Shown in pieces: positions 5,265 through 11,330 of a stretch of DNA of 11,330 nucleotides. Where the stretch lies: contig BTRF01000020.1 in NCBI GenBank assembly GCA_036986255.1, positions 1-11,330 on the forward strand. Reading direction: 5' to 3'. Source of the stretch: BTRF01 sp036986255. GTDB taxonomy: Bacteria > Patescibacteriota > WWE3 > 9FT-COMBO-53-11. Position numbers and translations under genes: made by a program. The number at the start of each line of letters is the position of its first letter. The stretch's first letter is position 1. The notes beneath the pieces were generated by a model that had not been told where the DNA came from, did no database searches, and saw only the letters and a list, made by a program, of their open reading frames with translations.

Positions 5265-7841
5265 TTAAGGGGTGAGAAAGGCCAAGTCAAGGGTAATAAC
5301 CCCACCTTCCTTAAGCTCCCCGGCCAAAATCTTCTTAGCCAAGGGAGCCTCTACCCGATCTTGGATCACCCGCGTCAGCGGGCGAGCACCCCACTGAGGA
5401 GCATAACCGAGCTGGGCAATCTTAGCGATAAATTCAGGGGTCGTTCGAAGCTTAATGTTTTTAACGGCCAAGTCCTCCTCCAAACCCTTAATCTTGAGGC
5501 GGACAATCTTCCCAAGATGCTTCCGACTCAGGGGCTTAAAGACCATCACCCCGTCAAACCGGTTCAAAAGCTCAGGCGGGAAAACCTCTCTAATCTGCTC
5601 AACAAACTCATCCCTAAAATCATCCACCTTTCTTCCGGCGGCGATCTGGTCTTGAATGTACCTCGTCCCCGCGTTCGAAGTGGCGATAATGATCGTGTTG
5701 GTGAAGTCAATCGTCTCTCCCTCCCCGCCCGTCAGGCGGCCGTCATCAAAAACCTGCAGAAACAGGTTCCAGATTTGAGGGTGGGCCTTCTCAAACTCGT
5801 CCAAAAGAACCAGAGAAAAGGGTCGCTGGCGAACGGCCTCGGTAAGCTGACCCGGCTCCTGCACCCCCGCCCCCGGCGGCGACCCGATCAATCGATAAAT
5901 GTTCTTCAAATCGGCAAACTCCGACATATCCACCCGCACCATCGCCTCCCGACCTCCAAAATAAATCTCCGCCAAAACCTTGGAGAGCTCCGTCTTCCCC
6001 ACCCCGGTCGGGCCGGCAAAAAGGAAAGTAGCGATCGGTTTCTCTTCCTCGCGGAGACCGGCCCGCGCCCGCCGCAGGGCGTCCGAAACGCTTTTCACGG
6101 CTTCCTCCTGATTAATCAGTCCTTTGTGGATCTTCTCCTCAAGGTTAAGAAGCTCTTTCGCTTCCTTTTGGGTGAGACTGGCCACCGGAACTTTAGTTTT
6201 CTCCGCTATCAGAATGGCAATCTCCTCCTCCCCCACCGCCCCCCCATCCGCATTTTGCTTGGCCAAAACGGCCTCCTCGAGAATATCCAGCGCCTTATCC
6301 GGTAAAACCCGCTCATAAATAAGGCGATCGGACATCTCCACCGCCGCCTCGATAGCCGGGAAGGATACTTTAGCCTTCCTGTTTGTCCTTTCCAACTCCA
6401 AAGTTTGGTACTCCAAAACCTCAATGCTTTCCTCCTTGGTCGCCTCCGGCACTTCCACCAACTCAAAAACCTGAGCAAAGGCCTCGTTGGGCGCCAAATA
6501 TTTACGATAGTTCTCCCAAGAAGTAGCTCCAATCAACTGCAGCTTTCCGGTCTCCAGATGAGGTCTCAAGGAATTAAAGACAAAAGCGGTTTCCGCTCCC
6601 GCTCCGGAGAGAATTAAGTTGTGAATCTCATCAATAACAAGGACCACCCCTCGGGAGATTTCAATCTCTTTAACAATACGCTGAATTCGATCACCCAACG
6701 CCCCTTCGGACTCCGCCCCGGCGGCCACCGCCCCCACATCAAGCTGAATTACCCGCCTGCCGCGCAGGGACTCAAACCGAGACCCCCGCACAACCTCCCG
6801 AGCGATCCCTTCAACCAACGAGGTCTTCCCCGACCCGGGAGGACCGACGAGGAGAACATTGGCCTTTCGGGCTCGGCCGAGAACCCGCGCCACTTCAGTC
6901 AAAGGCTTCTCCTTCCCAATCATAAGCCTGAGACGGCCTTTAGCCGCCTCCAAGGTTAAATCAATTGAAAAAGCGTCCAGGGTTGGGGTAACCCGACCCG
7001 TCCAACCGCGGTTAACCCCTCCAATCGGGCCCACCTCGTAGTCCTCCTCCCAAATAAGGGGAGAACGCACCCAACCGCGACGCCTTTTCTCCCACAGAAG
7101 AGTTTGGTAAGCCAATTTGGAACGTTCCCCCGCCATCTTGAAGAGAGCCGCCAAGAGATGGGGAGTTTGAACCGACTTAAAACCCAACTTAAAAGCCAGA
7201 TCATAAGCGGTTTTATAGATCTCGCTCAACTCCAATCCCACAACTTTCTCAGGGGGCAGGTTGGGCGACCCCATCCTGAACAAAAATTCCTTGCCGAAGC
7301 GGCTTCTCCCGGCGAGGCCGAGAAGATCCGCGGGGGTTTTGGATTTGCGGATAACACTTCGATCCGAGTCGCCCATAAAATCAAGGACATTAAAACCGTC
7401 CTTCCAAGGAGACTCAATAAGGTGGTGGGGCTTACCCAAACGGGTATAGAAGGCTACCACCCCCCCAACGGCAAAAACGACCAGGGCTAGCTGAGGACTT
7501 CGCCAAAAGAGCCACAAAGGAGCCCCCAGCCAGGCGAGAAAGAAGATCAAACTGCCCACCACCGAAATAAGAATGACCACTATCCCCACCAGGATTCTGA
7601 ATAAGCGAAAGGGAAAAGCCGTCACCCGTCCGAGCAGGGAGTAATCTCCAAAAAGAGGGACAAAAATCAGCCGAACCATTAATGTAGTCGCTGTGGCTTG
7701 GTTAAAATAGATAATCAGCCGAACGAAGGTGCGGGCAAAAAAGCGGACGCCCCCCACGTACCAAAAGTAAGGAAGGTAGAGCAGAGCTTTGGTCCAAAAA
7801 GCCGTTGAAGTGGTGGCACGGGTGACATTGTGGCTAACCAT
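5265..7841 (-). CDS. Membrane-anchored double-AAA+ Clp-like ATPase (ClpA/ClpC-type, atypical)
   Basis: The 858-residue protein joins a membrane domain to a Clp/Hsp100-type ATPase. Residues about 20-75 are hydrophobic or amphipathic and 79-133 contain probable transmembrane helices. Residues about 203-250 (LSEIYKTAYDLAFKLGF, TPHLLAALFK) resemble half of a Clp N-domain. AAA-1 has Walker A GPPGSGKT (333-340) and Walker B VLVIDE (D404, E405). AAA-2 has Walker A GPTGVGKT (610-617), Walker B LVLLDE (D681, E682), sensor-1 N723, arginine finger R761 and sensor-2 GAR (820). The spacing between the two modules is ClpA-like, with no ClpB M-domain. Odd features: the D1 pore loop reads AGAESEG instead of AGxKYRG, the D1 arginine pair is Gln-Val (457-458), the D2 pore loop is PPGAGV instead of PPGYVG, and no IGF/VGF-type ClpP loop follows TSNAG. 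It is probably a remodelling ATPase at the membrane, not a standard ClpP partner. Confidence 0.88.
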   Translation of the reverse strand: MVSHNVTRATTSTAFWTKALLYLPYFWYVGGVRFFARTFVRLIIYFNQATATTLMVRLIFVPLFGDYSLLGRVTAFPFRLFRILVGIVVILISVVGSLIFFLAWLGAPLWLFWRSPQLALVVFAVGGVVAFYTRLGKPHHLIESPWKDGFNVLDFMGDSDRSVIRKSKTPADLLGLAGRSRFGKEFLFRMGSPNLPPEKVVGLELSEIYKTAYDLAFKLGFKSVQTPHLLAALFKMAGERSKLAYQTLLWEKRRRGWVRSPLIWEEDYEVGPIGGVNRGWTGRVTPTLDAFSIDLTLEAAKGRLRLMIGKEKPLTEVARVLGRARKANVLLVGPPGSGKTSLVEGIAREVVRGSRFESLRGRRVIQLDVGAVAAGAESEGALGDRIQRIVKEIEISRGVVLVIDEIHNLILSGAGAETAFVFNSLRPHLETGKLQLIGATSWENYRKYLAPNEAFAQVFELVEVPEATKEESIEVLEYQTLELERTNRKAKVSFPAIEAAVEMSDRLIYERVLPDKALDILEEAVLAKQNADGGAVGEEEIAILIAEKTKVPVASLTQKEAKELLNLEEKIHKGLINQEEAVKSVSDALRRARAGLREEEKPIATFLFAGPTGVGKTELSKVLAEIYFGGREAMVRVDMSEFADLKNIYRLIGSPPGAGVQEPGQLTEAVRQRPFSLVLLDEFEKAHPQIWNLFLQVFDDGRLTGGEGETIDFTNTIIIATSNAGTRYIQDQIAAGRKVDDFRDEFVEQIREVFPPELLNRFDGVMVFKPLSRKHLGKIVRLKIKGLEEDLAVKNIKLRTTPEFIAKIAQLGYAPQWGARPLTRVIQDRVEAPLAKKILAGELKEGGVITLDLAFLTP

Positions 7842-7848
7842 TAACTAA

Positions 7849-7878
7849 ATAATACAGGTACTAGCCGCTTCCCGCCAA
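7849..7878 (-). promoter_or_regulatory. Possible promoter for the Clp-like gene
   Basis: On the minus strand TTGGCG (7878-7873, 4/6) and TATTAT (7854-7849, 5/6) are separated by 18 bases. The -10 ends 7 bases before the ATG, which has no Shine-Dalgarno sequence, so a leaderless message is possible. The -35 lies within the last codons of nfo. This rests on motif match alone. Confidence 0.3.
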
Positions 7879-8712
7879 ACCCCTCAATGTTTCAATATTT
7901 TTCCGGCCTACCCCATGGCGGCCAAAACCGGGGGTTTCCAGGATAAACGGAAGGTCCCTCAGGTCCGGGTGGCTGATGATGCCCTTAAATCCCCTCAAGC
8001 CGATCTCACCGTCCCCAATATTTTCGTGGCGATCCCGGTGCGACCCCAGAGAAGTCCGGCTGTCGTTGGCATGGACGGCTACGAGCTTTTCCAACCCTAC
8101 CTCCCGGTCAAACTCGTCCAAGGCCTGCTCCAACCCCTTCTTGGTTCTCAGATCGTACCCGGATTCAAAGGCATGAGCCGTATCCAAGCAAACCGCCACC
8201 CGCGGATCACGGACGGCCTTGACCACCAAACCAATCTCCCTAAAACTCGCTCCAACCACCCCTCCGGCCCCGGCACTATTTTCAATAATCAACCGGCCGG
8301 ATTCACGAGTACGCGAAAGAACTTGGGAAACCGCTTCCACCAACTGACCGGCGACAGCTTCAAAACCACGCCCTTTGTGCGACCCCATGTGGAAGATTAC
8401 CCCCTCGGCCCCAATCACCCTCCCAAATTTGAGGTACTGAATTAAAGAGGTAAGAGAGTTCCCCAAGATACGGGAGTTGGAGGAAGCCAAATTGATTAAG
8501 TAAATAGCGTGAAGGAAAACCGGACTAATCCCTTGCTCCTCCCGCTTCTTTTGAAACTTATCGACCTGCTCCAACGGAAAGATGAAACTTTGCCAACTCT
8601 GCGGCGCTGAACCGAAAATCTGGATGCACTCAGCCCCAATCTCAACGGCCCGATCAATGGCCAAATCCAAAGAACCGGCGATGGAAACATGCGCCCCAAT
8701 CCTAACCGGCAT
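7861..8712 (-). CDS. nfo: Endonuclease IV (AP endonuclease, Nfo)
   Basis: Endonuclease IV cleaves DNA 5' to abasic sites and removes 3'-blocking groups in base excision repair. The 283-residue TIM-barrel protein carries the full trinuclear zinc site: H68 (FLHAIY), H108 (FHMGSHKG), E144 (IIENSAGAG), D177 and H180 (CLDTAHAFESGYD), H214 (VHANDS), D227 and H229 (HRDRHENIGDG) and E259 (ILETPG). The N-terminus RIGAHVSIAGSL is the family signature and fixes the ATG at 8712. Length matches the usual 280-285 residues. The start overlaps the stop of the upstream membrane-protein gene (TGATG), so translation is probably coupled; no Shine-Dalgarno is visible. A 19-base gap separates it from the Clp-like gene. 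The functional link to its neighbours is unclear. Confidence 0.96.
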   Translation of the reverse strand: MPVRIGAHVSIAGSLDLAIDRAVEIGAECIQIFGSAPQSWQSFIFPLEQVDKFQKKREEQGISPVFLHAIYLINLASSNSRILGNSLTSLIQYLKFGRVIGAEGVIFHMGSHKGRGFEAVAGQLVEAVSQVLSRTRESGRLIIENSAGAGGVVGASFREIGLVVKAVRDPRVAVCLDTAHAFESGYDLRTKKGLEQALDEFDREVGLEKLVAVHANDSRTSLGSHRDRHENIGDGEIGLRGFKGIISHPDLRDLPFILETPGFGRHGVGRKNIETLRGLAGSG

Positions 8713-9077
8713 CAGGAAACGAGAAGAGACACCCCCAAGATAAGAAGCAGGTGGAACGACTGGTCCACACCTAAAAGGACTCCCATGGGAATTTCCAGAG
8801 GTTTCCTCACCTTTTTGATAGTCCTAATCCACCAAATTTCAAAACGGCGGTTGTCTAGAACTGCATGGGTCGCGGCCAAAAATAAAGTGGCCAGCACATT
8901 CGGAACCAAACTTACCCCAACAAAATAAAGCGCAATGAAAACTAAAATGTGGTAACTGACCACGTGAGCGAGAAGGGCTGCCCAACTTCGGGATTTTTCG
9001 GTCGCCATCCAGTATGTTTGGATAATCCAATCCCCTATTAGGTGGGCGGCAAAAAGGTAAAGGAAAGTTTCGACCAT
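8712..9077 (-). CDS. DUF3307-like small integral membrane protein
   Basis: The 121-residue, very hydrophobic protein matches the DUF3307 pattern: HLIGDWIIQTYWMATEKSRS near the N-terminus, a histidine-containing second helix (LLAHVVSYHILVFIAL), THAVLDNRR in the middle and DQSFHLLLI near the C-terminus. About four membrane helices are likely. The conserved polar D, Q, H and K residues within membrane segments hint at a binding or catalytic site, but no function is established for the family. I prefer the ATG at 9077 (MVETFLYLF), where the family homology begins; an in-frame TTG at 9095 would add six residues. Neither has a good Shine-Dalgarno sequence. The stop overlaps the nfo start by one base. 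Confidence 0.75.
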   Translation of the reverse strand: MVETFLYLFAAHLIGDWIIQTYWMATEKSRSWAALLAHVVSYHILVFIALYFVGVSLVPNVLATLFLAATHAVLDNRRFEIWWIRTIKKVRKPLEIPMGVLLGVDQSFHLLLILGVSLLVS

Positions 9078-9133
9078 CGCAATTAAGGATAGCAATAAAC
9101 CTGCACGTATCCTGAACTTTAAAAGCTCTGGGG

Positions 9134-9280
9134 TAGGACGGCAACTTCGTTACCTAGTTATCCTGAACCGGGAAGTTCAGGATAGGACGGCAACTTCGTT
9201 ACCTAGTTATCCTGAACCGGGAAGTTCAGGATAGGACGGCAACTTCGTTACCTAGTTATCCTGAACCGGGAAGTTCAGGA
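9134..9280. repeat. Three perfect 49-bp tandem repeats, each with a hairpin
   Basis: Three identical 49-bp units lie head to tail at 9134-9182, 9183-9231 and 9232-9280. Each unit begins TAGGACGGCAACTTCGTTAC. At each unit junction is a 10-bp perfect inverted repeat, TATCCTGAAC, loop CGGGAA, GTTCAGGATA (9159-9184, 9208-9233, 9257-9282). An orphan copy of the left arm occurs at 9108-9117, suggesting an older, decayed copy. On the minus strand the first hairpin encodes the last residues and stop of SecA; the next two lie in its 3' region. No T-run follows, so they are not classical terminators. No spacers separate the units, so this is not a CRISPR array. Confidence 0.95.
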
Positions 9281-11330
9281 TAATGGCACTTTTTGTACTT
9301 TTTTCCAGAGCCGCACCAACAGGGGTCGTTGCGGCCAATTTTCTTCCGACCTCCCGCAGCGGTGCCGACCGTGTCGACCTCCTGCCCGTAGTTAGCCGTA
9401 GGGTGATGCAAAGCCACTTCCTTCCGGCGCGGGGCGGAAATCTCATCCTTCCTCTTGATCTCAATCTTCTCAAAGCGATCCGCCGTCGCCGCCCAAACCT
9501 CATTAATAAGCCGATCAAAGAAAGAGTGCGCCTCCTTTTTATACTCCACCAACGGATCTCTTCCTCCGTAACCTTGCAAACCGATCCCTTTCCGAAGCTC
9601 ATCCATGGTATCGATATGCTCAACCCACAAAAGATCGAAGGACTGCAGGGCCAGCTGCTGGGCAATCTTCAGCCAATCTTCTCCAAACTCCTCTTTGTAG
9701 CTCTTCCAAATCTCTCCAACTTTCTCGGAAAATCGAGCCAGCTTATCGAGGAGAAAGGTCTCCATCTGCTCCCCACCCCCCAATATCTTCCGCCGGATCG
9801 CATAAGCAATCTCCCGGTGCTTGCTCACCACGTCATCGTACTCCACCAAGTGCTTACGCTGGTCAAAATTGTACCCCTCCACCCGCTTCTGAGCGTTTCC
9901 AATTGCTCCGGAAACAATTCGGCTTTCCAGAGGAATGCTTTCATCGATCCCAAACCGATCCATTAATTTCTCCACCGCCTCACCGCCAAAGATGCGCATC
10001 AGATCATCCTGCAAAGCAACAAAGAAGCGGGAAGACCCGGGATCTCCCTGCCGGCCCGCTCGACCCCGAAGCTGATTATCGATCCGGCGGGACTCGTGAC
10101 GCTCGGTACCGATAACATGAAGACCACCCAATTCACGTATCCCCTCCTCAAGCTTAATATCCACTCCCCGCCCGGCCATGTTAGTCGCTACCGTTACCGC
10201 CCCTTTTCTCCCCGCTTTGGCGATGATCTTGGCCTCTTTCTCGTGATGCTTAGCATTCAAAAGTTCGTGAGGGATATTTTTTCGCTTTAGAAGTTTGGAG
10301 AGAAGTTCGTTTTTATCGATTGAGGTGGTACCCACCAAAACCGGCTGCCCCCGCTCGTGGCACCCTGCAATATCATCCGCCACGGCCTTGAACTTCCCTG
10401 CAACAGTTTTGTAAACCACATCGGGGTGGTCTGCCCGTATCATCGGTTCGTTGGTAGGAACAATGATCACATCAAGACCATAAATCTTATGGAACTCCTC
10501 CGCCTCGGTAGCGGCGGTTCCGGTCATCCCAGCCAACTTCTCGTACATTCGAAAGTAGTTCTGAAAAGAGATCGTTGCAAGGGTCTTACTCTCTTTCTGA
10601 ATTGAAACCCCTTCTTTGGCTTCAATGGCTTGATGAAGACCCTCCGAATACCGACGGCCGGGCATCAAACGGCCGGTAAACTCGTCCACAATAACTACCT
10701 GACCATCCTTAACAATGTAGTGCCGATCCTTCTTAAAGAGAGTACGGGCTTTAAGGGCTTGCTCGATATGACGGACGGTCTCAAAATCCCGCTCGTAAAG
10801 ATTAGAAACCCCCAACATCCTCTCCACCTTTCGCAGACCCACCTCGCTCAGATTAGCCGACCGGGATTTTTCGTCAATTTTAAAATCAATTTGAGGAGTA
10901 AGCTTCTCCACCAGTCCGGCAAATTCATAGTATTTCTGGGTGGCCTCTTCCTGCGGAGCAGAGATAATCAGGGGGGTCCGGGCCTCGTCAATCAGGATTG
11001 AGTCAACCTCGTCGATAACGGCGAAGTGGTGAGCCCCTTCCTCCCCCCGACCGTTGATTTGAGCAATTTGGGCAGTATCGTAAACCATATTGTCCCGCAG
11101 GTAGTCGAAACCAAACTCATTGTTGGTTCCGTAGGTAACATCGGCCTGGTACGCTTCACGCCGGGGGACTTCCCGCAGGAATTTTCCCTGGCCCAGCTCC
11201 ATCTCCTCCGGCGTTTCCTCTCCCTCCCCTCCCCTGCTCCGGTCTCTGGTCTCTGGGCTAAATAGATAGGCTTTTTCGTGGTTAAGACATCCCACCGAAA
11301 CGCCCAAGGCATGAAAGCCCGACCCCATCC
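9256..11330 (-). CDS. secA: Preprotein translocase ATPase SecA, N-terminus outside the window
   Basis: SecA drives post-translational protein export through SecYEG by ATP hydrolysis at the cytoplasmic face of the membrane. The window holds the last 691 or so codons; the frame is open at the right edge and the first residues (MGSGFHALGVSVGC) match an internal SecA segment, so the ATG at 11328 is not the true start. Visible are YGTNNEFGFDYLRDNM, the DEVD box in HFAVIDEVDSILIDEARTPL, the cross-linking domain, the second ATPase lobe with TNMAGRGVDI, LRGRAGRQGDPGSSRFF, the helical scaffold (LLWVEHIDTMDELRKGI) and a C-terminal zinc motif CWCGSGKKYKKCH. A charged insertion (about residues 24-48 of the visible part) before FLREVPRREAY is longer than in E. 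coli; I recall similar insertions in CPR SecA. The last residues, PELPGSG, and the stop come from a 49-bp tandem repeat. Confidence 0.97.
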   Translation of the reverse strand, partial: MGSGFHALGVSVGCLNHEKAYLFSPETRDRSRGGEGEETPEEMELGQGKFLREVPRREAYQADVTYGTNNEFGFDYLRDNMVYDTAQIAQINGRGEEGAHHFAVIDEVDSILIDEARTPLIISAPQEEATQKYYEFAGLVEKLTPQIDFKIDEKSRSANLSEVGLRKVERMLGVSNLYERDFETVRHIEQALKARTLFKKDRHYIVKDGQVVIVDEFTGRLMPGRRYSEGLHQAIEAKEGVSIQKESKTLATISFQNYFRMYEKLAGMTGTAATEAEEFHKIYGLDVIIVPTNEPMIRADHPDVVYKTVAGKFKAVADDIAGCHERGQPVLVGTTSIDKNELLSKLLKRKNIPHELLNAKHHEKEAKIIAKAGRKGAVTVATNMAGRGVDIKLEEGIRELGGLHVIGTERHESRRIDNQLRGRAGRQGDPGSSRFFVALQDDLMRIFGGEAVEKLMDRFGIDESIPLESRIVSGAIGNAQKRVEGYNFDQRKHLVEYDDVVSKHREIAYAIRRKILGGGEQMETFLLDKLARFSEKVGEIWKSYKEEFGEDWLKIAQQLALQSFDLLWVEHIDTMDELRKGIGLQGYGGRDPLVEYKKEAHSFFDRLINEVWAATADRFEKIEIKRKDEISAPRRKEVALHHPTANYGQEVDTVGTAAGGRKKIGRNDPCWCGSGKKYKKCHYPELPGSG

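Noticed and set aside
5243..5305. Longer RF2 start at 5305
   Set aside because: The 21 extra residues overlap the Clp-like coding end and do not resemble RF2 N-termini.
5115..6305. 396-codon plus-strand open frame opposite prfB and the Clp-like gene
   Set aside because: It is antisense to two strongly conserved genes and has no recognisable domain; it is a by-product of their codon use.
9134..9280. CRISPR array
   Set aside because: The 49-bp units are contiguous and identical with no variable spacers, and no cas genes are present.
1..11330. UGA recoding as in some CPR lineages
   Set aside because: RF2 is present and complete, and ftsE, ftsX and the DUF3307 gene end properly at TGA.

Overview
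The window is a compact block of a small-genome bacterium, most likely a member of the Candidate Phyla Radiation (Patescibacteria). The evidence is inferential: a membrane-anchored Clp-like AAA+ ATPase, a SecA with a CPR-like insertion near its first nucleotide-binding domain, tight gene packing, few clear Shine-Dalgarno sequences, and short tandem-repeat tracts between genes. UGA is a normal stop here: ftsE, ftsX and the DUF3307 gene end in TGA and RF2 is present. This argues against the UGA-recoding lineages (Absconditabacteria, Gracilibacteria).

Every recognisable gene lies on the minus strand, so transcription runs from the right edge to the left. In that order: secA (5' end outside the window); three perfect 49-bp tandem repeats that begin inside the last codons of secA; a small DUF3307-like membrane protein; nfo (endonuclease IV); a membrane-anchored double-AAA+ Clp-like protein; prfB (RF2, no programmed frameshift); a one-helix membrane protein of unknown function; ftsE; ftsX; and a secreted coiled-coil protein with an M23/LytM peptidase domain. 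The order prfB, unknown, ftsE, ftsX, M23 protein forms a cell-division module. FtsEX is the ABC-type switch that controls a periplasmic or extracellular peptidoglycan hydrolase or activator (EnvC/PcsB type), and that partner is the last gene.

The 634 bases between the M23 gene and the left-edge gene (192-825) hold no convincing protein gene but are rich in signals. They contain a 77-nt three-stem element, a perfect-consensus sigma-70 promoter, and a GC-rich structured transcript of about 260 nt ending in an intrinsic terminator (a candidate non-coding RNA I cannot assign to a family). Beyond these lie two short tandem repeats, then a promoter overlapped by a perfect 24-bp palindrome directly in front of a partial TrpR-like repressor gene.

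The strongest candidates for new biology are: (1) the M23 protein, whose catalytic motifs are all present but in circularly permuted order; (2) the Clp-like ATPase, which keeps its Walker motifs but has lost both pore-loop tyrosines, the D1 arginine-finger pair and the ClpP-docking tripeptide, and carries a membrane domain; (3) the unassigned non-coding RNA; and (4) the palindromic, probably autoregulatory operator of the TrpR-like gene.
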